DNA of 42,479 nt from Gammaproteobacteria bacterium (GTDB lineage: Bacteria; Pseudomonadota; Gammaproteobacteria; Eutrophobiales; Eutrophobiaceae): the NCBI GenBank assembly GCA_021773245.1, contig JAJFKK010000044.1, forward strand, positions 1-42,479. The letters run 5' to 3'. Both the position numbers and the translations under genes were made by a program. The stretch's first letter is position 1, and each line of letters begins with the position of its first letter. The notes beneath the pieces are model-generated. The model saw nothing but the letters and a program-made list of their open reading frames with translations, had not been told where the DNA came from and searched no databases. Shown piece by piece: positions 1-7,663 of this stretch.

Positions 1-2
1 AT

Positions 3-215
3 GTTGGTGGTTCAAATTTTACTATTGCAGATATTGCCTGTTTCTTTCATCTTGGCTTTACAAATTTCCATACGAAAACAATTTACGATTGGGACATTAC
101 AAAAACCGATTCGGAAATCAATAAATATCTTGAATTACTTGCTGAGAGACCAGCTATTAAATCTGTTCAGTCCGAACTCGAAAAGATGTTAATGGAATTA
201 ATGAATAACAATTAA
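3..215 (+). CDS. Glutathione S-transferase, C-terminal fragment (cut by window edge)
   Basis: Only the last ~70 codons lie in the window, in phase 3, open to the left edge and ending at a TAA at 213-215. The translation contains [13 protein letters not shown], which carries the S/T-x-x-D capping box of the GST C-terminal helical domain, and later [10 protein letters not shown], the usual 'RP' helix near the GST end. From family knowledge this is a cytosolic thiol transferase or disulfide reductase; substrate unknown. The next gene, lipA, starts 28 bases downstream on the same strand. A different open frame (phase 1, 1-192) covers the same DNA but resembles nothing. The N-terminal thioredoxin-like half lies outside the window. 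Confidence 0.75.
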   Translation, partial: VGGSNFTIADIACFFHLGFTNFHTKTIYDWDITKTDSEINKYLELLAERPAIKSVQSELEKMLMELMNNN

Positions 216-243
216 ACACTATTTAAATAGAACTGAATATATT

Positions 244-1185
244 ATGAATCAGTACGGCATTAAAAAACGTGGCAATGAAAAAGTAATCCGTGGAACAGAT
301 AAGACAGTTTCTGTAGAAGGACTAAAAAAACCAGCTTGGCTTAAAGTCAAATGCATGGACACAGCAGAAGTGATTAAACTTAAAGTTCACCTGCGAAACA
401 ATAAACTACATACCGTTTGTGAAGAAGCATTTTGTCCAAACATCGGCGAATGTTTTTCTAATGGTACGGCAACCTTTATGATTCTGGGTGATATATGTAC
501 AAGAAGATGTAGTTTTTGTGATGTTGCTCATGGTAGGCCGTTAATGACAGATCCTGATGAACCAAGACGTTTGGCTGAAAGCGTTATTGCCATGAACTTA
601 AAATATGTTGTTGTTACTTCCGTCGACAGAGACGATCTTGAAGATGGTGGCAGTAAACATTTTATTCGCTGCATTAAAGCCATTAGAGAAAAAAATTCGG
701 ATATTCGTATTGAGATACTAATACCGGATTTTAAAAAATGTTTGAGCATTGCTTTAGATATCCTATCTACTCAATTACCCGATGTACTCAATCATAATAT
801 CGAAACTGTTCCTAGACTATATCGCAACGTTAGACCTGGCTCTGATTATAAACATTCATTAAAATTACTTGAGTCTTTTAAGATGAAACATCCATTAGTG
901 CCAACCAAGTCAGGTATTATGCTGGGTTTAGGTGAAACTAAAGATGAAGTTATTGAAGTTATACATGACTTAAACGATGTTGGTTGTGATCTAATCACAA
1001 TAGGACAGTACTTATCCCCCAGCAAACATCATATTGCTGTTGATCGCTACGTCACTCCTGAAGAATTTAAAGAATTAGCAGATATAGCTCTGAGCATTGG
1101 CATCAAGGACGTTGCATCAGGTCCCTTGGTGCGTTCTTCTTATCATGCTGATCAACAATCAAAACAAGTATTAACTACACAATAA
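244..1185 (+). CDS. lipA: Lipoyl synthase
   Basis: Radical SAM enzyme that inserts two sulfurs into protein-bound octanoyl groups to make lipoyl cofactor; cytoplasmic. Both iron-sulfur motifs are visible: the auxiliary cluster set C59-x4-C64-x5-C70 ([12 protein letters not shown]) and the radical SAM set C85-x3-C89-x2-C92 (CTRRCSFC). The C-terminal RSSYHAD, whose serine ligates the auxiliary cluster in the family, is present. At 313 residues it matches the usual ~320. No strong ribosome-binding site precedes the ATG. lipB, the usual partner, is not adjacent; instead thiS follows 7 bases after the stop. With lpd three genes down, the neighbourhood serves 2-oxo-acid dehydrogenase cofactors. Whether this is the only lipA of the genome cannot be told. 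Confidence 0.97.
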   Translation: MNQYGIKKRGNEKVIRGTDKTVSVEGLKKPAWLKVKCMDTAEVIKLKVHLRNNKLHTVCEEAFCPNIGECFSNGTATFMILGDICTRRCSFCDVAHGRPLMTDPDEPRRLAESVIAMNLKYVVVTSVDRDDLEDGGSKHFIRCIKAIREKNSDIRIEILIPDFKKCLSIALDILSTQLPDVLNHNIETVPRLYRNVRPGSDYKHSLKLLESFKMKHPLVPTKSGIMLGLGETKDEVIEVIHDLNDVGCDLITIGQYLSPSKHHIAVDRYVTPEEFKELADIALSIGIKDVASGPLVRSSYHADQQSKQVLTTQ

Positions 1186-1192
1186 TACAGAT

Positions 1193-1393
1193 ATGAAAAT
1201 TTTAGTTAATGATAATGAAATGATTTTAAAAGAATCTATTAACGTCAACGAATTAATTAAAACTCTTGAATTAAAAGTTGAAAAAATTGCTGTCGAAATA
1301 AACAAGATGATTATTCCACGTAGTGAGTACGATATTTACTGCATGAAAGATAACGATAAAGTCGAAATAATTAATGCGGTGGGTGGCGGATGA
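1193..1393 (+). CDS. thiS: Sulfur carrier protein ThiS
   Basis: Small ubiquitin-fold protein of 66 residues that carries sulfur as a C-terminal thiocarboxylate and hands it to ThiG for thiazole formation in thiamine biosynthesis. The sequence ends in NAVGGG, giving the required terminal Gly-Gly, and has the short beta-grasp pattern typical of ThiS (MKILVNDNE start, VEKIAVEIN strand). It lies 7 bases after lipA and 19 bases before thiG. The activating adenylyltransferase ThiF, the cysteine desulfurase and the dehydroglycine enzyme (ThiH or ThiO) are not in the window. No thiamine-pyrophosphate riboswitch is recognisable upstream. Confidence 0.95.
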   Translation: MKILVNDNEMILKESINVNELIKTLELKVEKIAVEINKMIIPRSEYDIYCMKDNDKVEIINAVGGG

Positions 1394-1412
1394 ATTCTAA
1401 CAAGGAGATTAA

Positions 1413-2216
1413 ATGAATGTAACTAACGCACCTTTGGTTGTCGACGGTAAGGAATATCATTCTCGTTTACTTGTTGGCACGGGAAAATACATAAATCTGG
1501 ATCAAACGCGTGATGCTATTGAGGCAAGTGGTGCAGAGATAGTCACCGTTGCTATTAGAAGGACGAATATCGGCCAAAACCCAGATGAGCCTAATCTGCT
1601 TGATGTAATTAAACCAAGTGAATATACCATTCTACCTAATACAGCGGGTTGTTATTCTGCAGATGATGCCGTTCGTACATTACGTCTGGCACGAGAATTA
1701 CTTGATGGTCACTCTTTAGTAAAACTTGAAGTATTGGGAGATCCTAACACCCTCTACCCCAACGTAACTGAAACAATAAAGGCTGCTGAAACATTAGTAG
1801 ATGAGGGGTTCAGTGTAATGGCTTATACATCTGATGACCCAATTGTAGCTAAGGAACTTGAACAGATTGGTTGTGTCGCTGTTATGCCACTCGCTTCACT
1901 TATTGGTTCCGGTATGGGAATTATCAATCCATGGAACTTAAAAATAATAATTGATAATGCAAATGTCCCTATCATTATTGATGCAGGTGTAGGTACTGCG
2001 AGTGATGCTTCTATGGCAATGGAACTTGGCTGCTCAGGAGTACTAACTAATACCGCGATCGCTAAAGCTAACGATCCGGTGCTCATGGCATTGGCAATGA
2101 AAGAAGCTGTGCGGGCTGGTTATATGGCCTACCTCGCAGGCAGAATGGAGAAAAAAGAATATCAAGCCTCCGCTAGTTCACCTAGCGCAGGCAATATAGC
2201 ATCACACTCAAATTAA
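1413..2216 (+). CDS. thiG: Thiazole synthase
   Basis: TIM-barrel enzyme that joins 1-deoxy-D-xylulose 5-phosphate, dehydroglycine and ThiS-thiocarboxylate into the thiazole phosphate of thiamine. The family hallmarks are clear: [10 protein letters not shown] near the N-terminus, the VTVAIRR strand, [15 protein letters not shown], the LVKLEVLGD segment with the Schiff-base lysine, and the phosphate-binding [14 protein letters not shown] and [11 protein letters not shown]. Its 267 residues equal the family norm. A clear AAGGAG ribosome-binding site sits 6 bases before the ATG. It follows thiS and precedes lpd by 23 bases, so all four genes from lipA on probably share one transcript. Confidence 0.97.
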   Translation: MNVTNAPLVVDGKEYHSRLLVGTGKYINLDQTRDAIEASGAEIVTVAIRRTNIGQNPDEPNLLDVIKPSEYTILPNTAGCYSADDAVRTLRLARELLDGHSLVKLEVLGDPNTLYPNVTETIKAAETLVDEGFSVMAYTSDDPIVAKELEQIGCVAVMPLASLIGSGMGIINPWNLKIIIDNANVPIIIDAGVGTASDASMAMELGCSGVLTNTAIAKANDPVLMALAMKEAVRAGYMAYLAGRMEKKEYQASASSPSAGNIASHSN

Positions 2217-2239
2217 AATAAAAACACAGGAATAAATTA

Positions 2240-3652
2240 ATGTCAGATTATGATGTAGCCATTATAGGTGCTGGTCCCGGCGGTTATGTAGCAGCGATAA
2301 GATGTGCACAATTAGGATTAAAAACAGTTTGTATCGATAAATGGGTCAATAAACAATCCTCTGCTTCATTAGGAGGAACTTGTCTTAACGTTGGTTGTAT
2401 TCCATCTAAAGCGTTACTCGACTCCTCTCATTTGCATGAAACAATTAAAGATGAAGCTTCTGATCACGGAATTAACGCAAAAGTTGCATCCATTGACATT
2501 GCAAAAATGCAGGCACGGAAAAACACAATTATTAATAATTTCTCCAAGGGTATTGCTGGCTTATTTTCTAAAAACAAAGTTGAAAGTCTATTAGGTGCCG
2601 CAAAAATAATTGATGAAAATACAATTGAAATTACTAACGATAAATCCGAAAAAAAATTAATCACTAGCAATAATATAATTATAGCAACAGGCTCTGTTCC
2701 TATAGAAATACAACAAGCCATAGTTGAAGATAGTATTGTAGACAATGATGGAGCTTTGAATTTTGATGAAATACCAACCGATTTAGGTGTCATTGGTGCG
2801 GGTGTCATTGGCCTTGAGTTAGGTAGTGTTTGGCGTCGTTTAGGTTCAAACGTGACTTTGCTGGAAATGGCTGAAGATTTTTTGCCCATGGCCGACCATG
2901 AAATCGCAAAAGAGGCGTTAAAAATATTCAAATCACAAGGACTGAATATCAAGCTCGGTGCAAAAATGACCGAAACAGAAAACGATGAAGATTATGTCAG
3001 TGTCACCTATTCTGACAGCAAAGGCGAAGAAGAACTTGAGTTTGATAAACTCATCGTTGCCGTTGGCCGTAAACCAAATAGTGATAACCTGGGCTTAGAC
3101 GATATTGGCATTGAAACAAATGAACGAGGCTTTATAAAAACCAATAGCCAATGTCAAACCAATATAGAAAACATTTATGCCATCGGAGATGTCACACCAG
3201 GACCTATGCTAGCGCATAAGGCATCAAAAGACGGGATTATTGCTGCCGAAAATATTGCCAATGACGGTAACAAAAATACACACTACGAAAATATACCCTG
3301 GATCATATATACCTGGCCCGAGATTGCCTGGTCCGGCAAGACTGAACAGGAATTGAAAGCAGAAAATATTTCTTACAAGGTTGGCAAATTTCCTTTTCTT
3401 GCCAATGGCCGAGCCCATGCACTGAATTCACCCCAAGGCTTCATAAAAATCATTGCGGCTGATGATGACAAGGTATTGGGTATGCATATCATAGGTCCTT
3501 ATGCATCTGAATTAATTGCTACCGGTGTTACTGCTGTGGGACAATATCAATCTTATCAGGAAATTATTGATGAGATTCATGCCCACCCGACACTTTCAGA
3601 AGCAGTACATGAAGCGGCATTGGATATCGAAAACAGAACAATTCATATTTAA
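2240..3652 (+). CDS. lpd: Dihydrolipoyl dehydrogenase (E3)
   Basis: FAD- and NAD-dependent E3 component that reoxidises dihydrolipoyl groups of pyruvate/2-oxoglutarate dehydrogenase or the glycine cleavage system. Seen: N-terminal FAD Rossmann motif GAGPGG (residues 10-15), redox-active disulfide C48-x4-C53 in GGTCLNVGCIPSK, a second Rossmann motif GAGVIGLELG for NAD, the YAIGDVTPGPMLAHKA FAD segment, and the C-terminal HPTLSEA catalytic His-Glu pair. Length 470 is typical and there is no N-terminal lipoyl domain. No E1 or E2 gene is adjacent. It lies downstream of lipA and thiSG, which fits supply of 2-oxo-acid dehydrogenase parts rather than a full complex operon. Confidence 0.96.
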   Translation: MSDYDVAIIGAGPGGYVAAIRCAQLGLKTVCIDKWVNKQSSASLGGTCLNVGCIPSKALLDSSHLHETIKDEASDHGINAKVASIDIAKMQARKNTIINNFSKGIAGLFSKNKVESLLGAAKIIDENTIEITNDKSEKKLITSNNIIIATGSVPIEIQQAIVEDSIVDNDGALNFDEIPTDLGVIGAGVIGLELGSVWRRLGSNVTLLEMAEDFLPMADHEIAKEALKIFKSQGLNIKLGAKMTETENDEDYVSVTYSDSKGEEELEFDKLIVAVGRKPNSDNLGLDDIGIETNERGFIKTNSQCQTNIENIYAIGDVTPGPMLAHKASKDGIIAAENIANDGNKNTHYENIPWIIYTWPEIAWSGKTEQELKAENISYKVGKFPFLANGRAHALNSPQGFIKIIAADDDKVLGMHIIGPYASELIATGVTAVGQYQSYQEIIDEIHAHPTLSEAVHEAALDIENRTIHI

Positions 3653-3682
3653 CTTATTAAATAGATAATCAGGATTAAAATA

Positions 3683-4642
3683 ATGAACTTAAAGATACTA
3701 GCCCTTATAACCTTCACTACTTTACTTGCTGGATGTAGTAGCGAAGATAATCAAACAGAAGCCGCTTCTAGTAGCACCGTTAACAAAGCTCCTCAAAAAG
3801 AAATGGTTTCTGATAGCACAAATGCTGTTAGCAATGAAGATAAAATGACGTTAGCCTGGAAAGTAGATGGATTTAGCAATCCTGAATGCGTTATCTATGA
3901 TGAGAAACGCAATGTACTTTATGTATCTAACCTTGATGGTTCTCCATTTGAAAAAGATGGCAAAGGTACCATCTCAGTTGTGTCAATGGATGGAGAAGTG
4001 CTCGAGGCAGCATGGATTGTCGGACTCAATTCCCCTAAAGGATTGACAATCTATAATGATAAACTTTACGTGGCGGATATAGACACACTGGTTGAAATAG
4101 ATATTGAATCACGTTTGATATCGAACAGCTATCTTGCTACAGGTACAACGTTTTTGAATGATGTTGCTGTCTCTGATAGCGGCGAGATATTCGTAACAGA
4201 GACTAATTTGAATCGTATTTATAGGCTACATGATAAGCAGTTCGACATATGGCTTGAATCATCGGAGCTTGAAATGCCTAATGGTATATATGCTGAACAA
4301 CAACGTTTAATCATTGGTGCATGGGGAAATATGACTGATGGTTTTGCCACAGAAATACCGGGTCACCTCAAAGAAGTAAACCTTGACAGTAAAAAAATGA
4401 ACAGTCTTGGTAGTGGTACACCTGTCGGTAATATTGATGGCCTCAAGAGTGATGGCAATGGTAACTATTATGTTACTGATTGGATGGCAGGAAAATTATT
4501 CCTGGTCACTCCCACAGGCGAAGCGACACAATTACTCGAAATTGAACAAGGCACAGCTGATATAGAAGTCCTTTTAGATAAGAAAATGATTTTTATACCT
4601 TTAATGAAGAGTAATCAGTTAGTCGCCTATAAAATCAATTAA
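3683..4642 (+). CDS. SMP-30/gluconolactonase-like beta-propeller lipoprotein
   Basis: A 319-residue protein with a lipoprotein signal (LLAGCSS, lipid-accepting Cys at residue 18), then a Ser/Thr/Asn-rich linker to about residue 55 and a six-bladed propeller of the SMP-30/NHL type: PECVIYDEKRNVLYVSNLDG, SPKGLTIYNDKLYVAD, LNDVAVSDSGEIFVTE, MPNGIYAEQQRLIIG and NIDGLKSDGNGNYYVTDW. Family members are metal-dependent lactonases or phosphotriesterases, but many propellers only bind. It should sit in the outer membrane facing the periplasm. Start chosen by an AGGA box 10 bases upstream. It begins 30 bases after lpd and precedes a terminator that overlaps the next gene. A periplasmic lactonase would fit the GMC dehydrogenase two genes on; this is inference. 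Confidence 0.8.
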   Translation: MNLKILALITFTTLLAGCSSEDNQTEAASSSTVNKAPQKEMVSDSTNAVSNEDKMTLAWKVDGFSNPECVIYDEKRNVLYVSNLDGSPFEKDGKGTISVVSMDGEVLEAAWIVGLNSPKGLTIYNDKLYVADIDTLVEIDIESRLISNSYLATGTTFLNDVAVSDSGEIFVTETNLNRIYRLHDKQFDIWLESSELEMPNGIYAEQQRLIIGAWGNMTDGFATEIPGHLKEVNLDSKKMNSLGSGTPVGNIDGLKSDGNGNYYVTDWMAGKLFLVTPTGEATQLLEIEQGTADIEVLLDKKMIFIPLMKSNQLVAYKIN

Positions 4643-4658
4643 TTAATCGGTCATAAAA

Positions 4659-5444
4659 ATGTTTAACCTTATTTCCATTAATTTTTTAAGCATTAAAAAA
4701 GCCAGACATATATGTCTGGCCTTTTTTGTCACTGCTACATTTAATTGTCATCTTGTTATGGCAGATAATATTGACAACATTAGATACCCTGAGACTTTGT
4801 GGGATGGACAGGTTTTAAAAAAACTACTTTCCGGCCCTAGCTATCTCGACAAAAACATTGAATTCGACCTCCCTCCTCAAGCAGCTAATAGCAGCAAAGA
4901 AACACAGGATGAATTATCACTATTAAAAAAGTATGCTCGGGAAGAACGAACAGAAGAACAGATCAAAAAAATCCTTACCGAAGCAAAACAGGGTGAATTT
5001 TCAGAAATATATCTTGATGAAGGTCCGTTTGAAAAGTCTTTACGTGATGCTACATATCGTATTTTAAAATTTGCAGATAATGAAATTGTCTATTTTATTG
5101 TTCATTATAAAAAACGTTTTTCACGTCCACGTCCTTCACAACTGTTACCTGATTTGGAGCTGGTAGTGCCAAACCCTGGACATGCCGCCTATCCGTCAGG
5201 TCATGCAACACAATCAATGGTGTATTCAAAGATATTAAGCCTAATCGACCCGACACACGAAGATACTTATATAAAGTATGCGCTTGATATTGCTAAGCGA
5301 CGAGAGATAGCCGGTGTTCATTACCCAAGTGATAGTTCAACAGGACAACTACTGGCAGGAAAACTTGTTCAAGTACTCAACCAGGAACCTGAATTCAAAA
5401 GATTGCTGAATGAAGCAAAAGACCGTTATCAGAATAATAAATAA
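4659..5444 (+). CDS. Secreted PAP2-family acid phosphatase
   Basis: 261-residue member of the PAP2/vanadium haloperoxidase superfamily, closest in style to periplasmic class A nonspecific acid phosphatases. All three active-site motifs are present: K151-x6-R158-P159 (KKRFSRPRP), PSGH at 179-182, and R215-x5-H221 with D225 (RREIAGVHYPSD). The N-terminus from residue 13 (KKARH, then ICLAFFVTATF, ending MA-DN) looks like a signal peptide cleaved near residue 35. Those codons contain a strong intrinsic terminator (4695-4727). No good ribosome-binding site precedes ATG 4659; the next ATG (4758) would start after the signal peptide and yield a cytoplasmic protein, so I keep 4659. Substrate unknown. 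Confidence 0.85.
   Translation: MFNLISINFLSIKKARHICLAFFVTATFNCHLVMADNIDNIRYPETLWDGQVLKKLLSGPSYLDKNIEFDLPPQAANSSKETQDELSLLKKYAREERTEEQIKKILTEAKQGEFSEIYLDEGPFEKSLRDATYRILKFADNEIVYFIVHYKKRFSRPRPSQLLPDLELVVPNPGHAAYPSGHATQSMVYSKILSLIDPTHEDTYIKYALDIAKRREIAGVHYPSDSSTGQLLAGKLVQVLNQEPEFKRLLNEAKDRYQNNK
4695..4727. terminator. Intrinsic (bidirectional-looking) terminator inside PAP2 signal-peptide codons
   Basis: A run of six A, a perfect 10-bp self-complementary stem (GCCAGACATA at 4701-4710 against TATGTCTGGC at 4711-4720), then C and six T. The core GCCAGAC/GTCTGGC with a six-base ATATAT loop and following T-run is a textbook Rho-independent terminator for the lipoprotein gene ending at 4642. It works symmetrically on both strands. 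It encodes residues 13-23 of the next gene if that gene starts at 4659. Confidence 0.8.
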
Positions 5445-5482
5445 GATATGCTATTTGAAACTATGTAGAGGAAGAATATGTT

Positions 5483-6058
5483 ATGTATAAAAAACCGATT
5501 TCACGTAGACTTTTTTTAAAATTTGGTGGTTTCTCCACACTAACCAGTAAATATTTACTCACAAGTTCGGCAGGTTTACTTCATGCTCTTACTGTATATG
5601 CAAATGAGCCTGATTCTCTCGACGAAAATGATATTAAATTATTATTCTCAATTCTTAAGCAGATGTACCCTCATAACATTCTAAATGATCTTCATTATCA
5701 GAAAGTAGTAGAAAAAATTATAGAGTCATCTTCTTCCGACGAAGCAGTAAACAAAATAATTAAAAATGGTATTTCCAAGCTCAATGATACTGTCGATAAA
5801 ACCATGGTTAAAAATACATGGATTGAATCATCATCTGCAGAACAACTTGAGACCTTGAAGAAAATATCCAAAACTGAATTCTTTTCAAAATTGAAATCAA
5901 CAACAATTAATACTCTTTATAACGATGATGAAGTATGGGAATTATTTGGTTATGAAGGAGACGCCTTTAGTAAAGGAGGATATTTGTATCGAGGTTTTAA
6001 TGATCTTGATTGGTTACCCGAACCACCCGCAGAAGCCAGCCCTAAATTTAAAGGATAA
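5483..6058 (+). CDS. Tat-exported gluconate 2-dehydrogenase subunit 3-type protein (gamma subunit)
   Basis: 191-residue small subunit of a membrane-type GMC dehydrogenase. It starts with a perfect twin-arginine signal (SRRLFLK, residues 7-13) followed by a hydrophobic stretch ending near YANEP. The C-terminal half carries the family pattern LYNDDEVWELFGYEG then GGYLYRGFND. In characterised FAD-glucose and gluconate dehydrogenases this subunit chaperones the signal-less flavoprotein through Tat. That fits here: the GMC subunit begins 5 bases after this stop and has no signal of its own. An AGAGGAAG box 8 bases upstream supports ATG 5483. The middle of the protein is diverged and Lys/Ser-rich. 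Confidence 0.8.
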   Translation: MYKKPISRRLFLKFGGFSTLTSKYLLTSSAGLLHALTVYANEPDSLDENDIKLLFSILKQMYPHNILNDLHYQKVVEKIIESSSSDEAVNKIIKNGISKLNDTVDKTMVKNTWIESSSAEQLETLKKISKTEFFSKLKSTTINTLYNDDEVWELFGYEGDAFSKGGYLYRGFNDLDWLPEPPAEASPKFKG

Positions 6059-6063
6059 TTAGC

Positions 6064-7632
6064 ATGAATAAAATTAATTTCGACGATGATTCAGCCGTAT
6101 TAATAATTGGTTCTGGTGCTGGTGGCGGTACCTTGGCAAATGAGTTATGCCAAAAAGGTATCAAGGTTATTTTACTTGAAGCCGGTAAACATTATTCCAT
6201 ACAAGACTTCCATAACAACGAATGGGAAGCATTCAGTCAACTTGCCTGGCTCGATAAGCGAACAACTTCAGGCGACTGGCGAGTAGCACAAGATTTTCCT
6301 AATTTACCCGCATGGATATGCAAAACAGTTGGTGGCACAACAACACACTGGGCTGGCGCGAGTTTACGAATTCAGGATTATGAATTCAAGGCTAAGACGG
6401 TTTACGGTGAAATTGAAAATGCAAACCTACTCGATTGGCCTTTAGCTCTTGAAGATTTAGCTGATTATTATGATAAGGCCGAAGACAAGATGGGTGTGAC
6501 TCGCACTCATGGCATACCTGGTTTACCTGGAAATAATAATTTCAAAGTAATGCATGCAGGTGCGACGAAACTGGGTTACAAAAAAGTTAATACTGGTCAT
6601 ATGGCAATTAACAGCCGGCCTCGTGATGGTCGTGCATCATGTATGCAACTGGGTTTTTGTTTCCAAGGCTGTAAATCAGGCGCTAAATGGTCAACGCTTT
6701 ATACAGAAATTCCCGCTGCTGAGGCGACAGGTAATCTTGATCTCAGAACTGAAACTCATGTGTTACGAATAGAGCATAATGAATCAGGTAAAGTAAGTGC
6801 TGTGGAATACGTCGATAAAGACGGAAAACACCATCTACAAAAAGCGAAGATCATTTGTGTAGCAGGTAACTCAATAGAAACTCCTCGCTTGTTATTAAAT
6901 TCACAGACATCACAATATCCAGACGGTTTGGCTAATTCATCGGGACAGGTTGGCCGCAATTATATGCGTCATACAACCGGTTCCATTTTTGCCATGTTTG
7001 ATAAGCCGGTTAATATGCATAGAGGCACTACCATGGCTGGTATCATTCAAGATGAAAGTGGTCACGATCCAAAACGCGGTTTTGCAGGAGGCTACGAACT
7101 AGAAACATTAGCGTTAGGCTTGCCATTTATGGCAGCATTTCTTAACCCTGGTGCATGGGGAAAAGATTTTACGCACGCACTAGAAAACTACAAGCATCTT
7201 GCAGGTATGTGGATCGTTGGTGAAGACATGCCTCAAGAAAAGAATGGCGTCACATTACATGCCGATGAAAAAGATCAGTATGGAATGCCTGTACCTAATG
7301 TTCATTATGATGATCATGCCAACGATATAGCAATGAGAAACCATGCTTACAAACAAGGCATGGCGGTTTACGATGCCGTTAATGCGACTAATATTTATGA
7401 GGTTCCTCCCTACCCTTCAACACATAATCTTGGAACTTGCAGAATGAGCAAACGTTCTTCTGATGGTGTCTGCAACAAATGGGGACAAACACATGATATT
7501 GATAATTTATTTATATCGGACGGCAGTCAGTTTACAACGGGCGCAGCAGAAAACCCGACTTTGACTATTGTTACCCTGGCTATAAGACAAGCAGACTATA
7601 TTGCTGATCAACTTAACAGCAGAGAATTATAA
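6064..7632 (+). CDS. GMC-family FAD oxidoreductase (gluconate/glucose dehydrogenase-type catalytic subunit)
   Basis: 522-residue flavoprotein that should oxidise an alcohol or sugar in the periplasm. Seen: FAD Rossmann motif GSGAGGG (about residues 16-22) with LLEAG at the second strand; VGGTTTHWAGASLR, the GMC substrate/FAD loop; and the C-terminal THNLGTCRM and DGSQFTTGAAENPTLTI, with the catalytic His region. Three cysteines at 193, 199 and 203 (C-x5-C-x3-C) lie where FAD-glucose dehydrogenases hold a [3Fe-4S] cluster. The partner Tat subunit is immediately upstream. The third, cytochrome c, subunit of such complexes is absent from the neighbourhood. Substrate cannot be read from the sequence; a sugar, polyol or hydroxy-acid precursor is likely. 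Confidence 0.88.
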   Translation: MNKINFDDDSAVLIIGSGAGGGTLANELCQKGIKVILLEAGKHYSIQDFHNNEWEAFSQLAWLDKRTTSGDWRVAQDFPNLPAWICKTVGGTTTHWAGASLRIQDYEFKAKTVYGEIENANLLDWPLALEDLADYYDKAEDKMGVTRTHGIPGLPGNNNFKVMHAGATKLGYKKVNTGHMAINSRPRDGRASCMQLGFCFQGCKSGAKWSTLYTEIPAAEATGNLDLRTETHVLRIEHNESGKVSAVEYVDKDGKHHLQKAKIICVAGNSIETPRLLLNSQTSQYPDGLANSSGQVGRNYMRHTTGSIFAMFDKPVNMHRGTTMAGIIQDESGHDPKRGFAGGYELETLALGLPFMAAFLNPGAWGKDFTHALENYKHLAGMWIVGEDMPQEKNGVTLHADEKDQYGMPVPNVHYDDHANDIAMRNHAYKQGMAVYDAVNATNIYEVPPYPSTHNLGTCRMSKRSSDGVCNKWGQTHDIDNLFISDGSQFTTGAAENPTLTIVTLAIRQADYIADQLNSREL

Positions 7633-7663
7633 AAAATAAAATAATAATAAGCAGGAAATAGAA

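Noticed and set aside
1-192. Open frame in phase 1 at the left edge starting with ATG
   Set aside because: The phase-3 frame over the same bases reads as a GST C-terminus, while phase 1 gives no family likeness.
1130-1200. Possible TPP riboswitch ahead of thiS
   Set aside because: Only 7 bases separate lipA and thiS, and no THI-box sequence is seen there or ahead of lipA.
2464-2952. 162-codon minus-strand open frame inside lpd
   Set aside because: Antisense shadow; the sense frame has every E3 motif.
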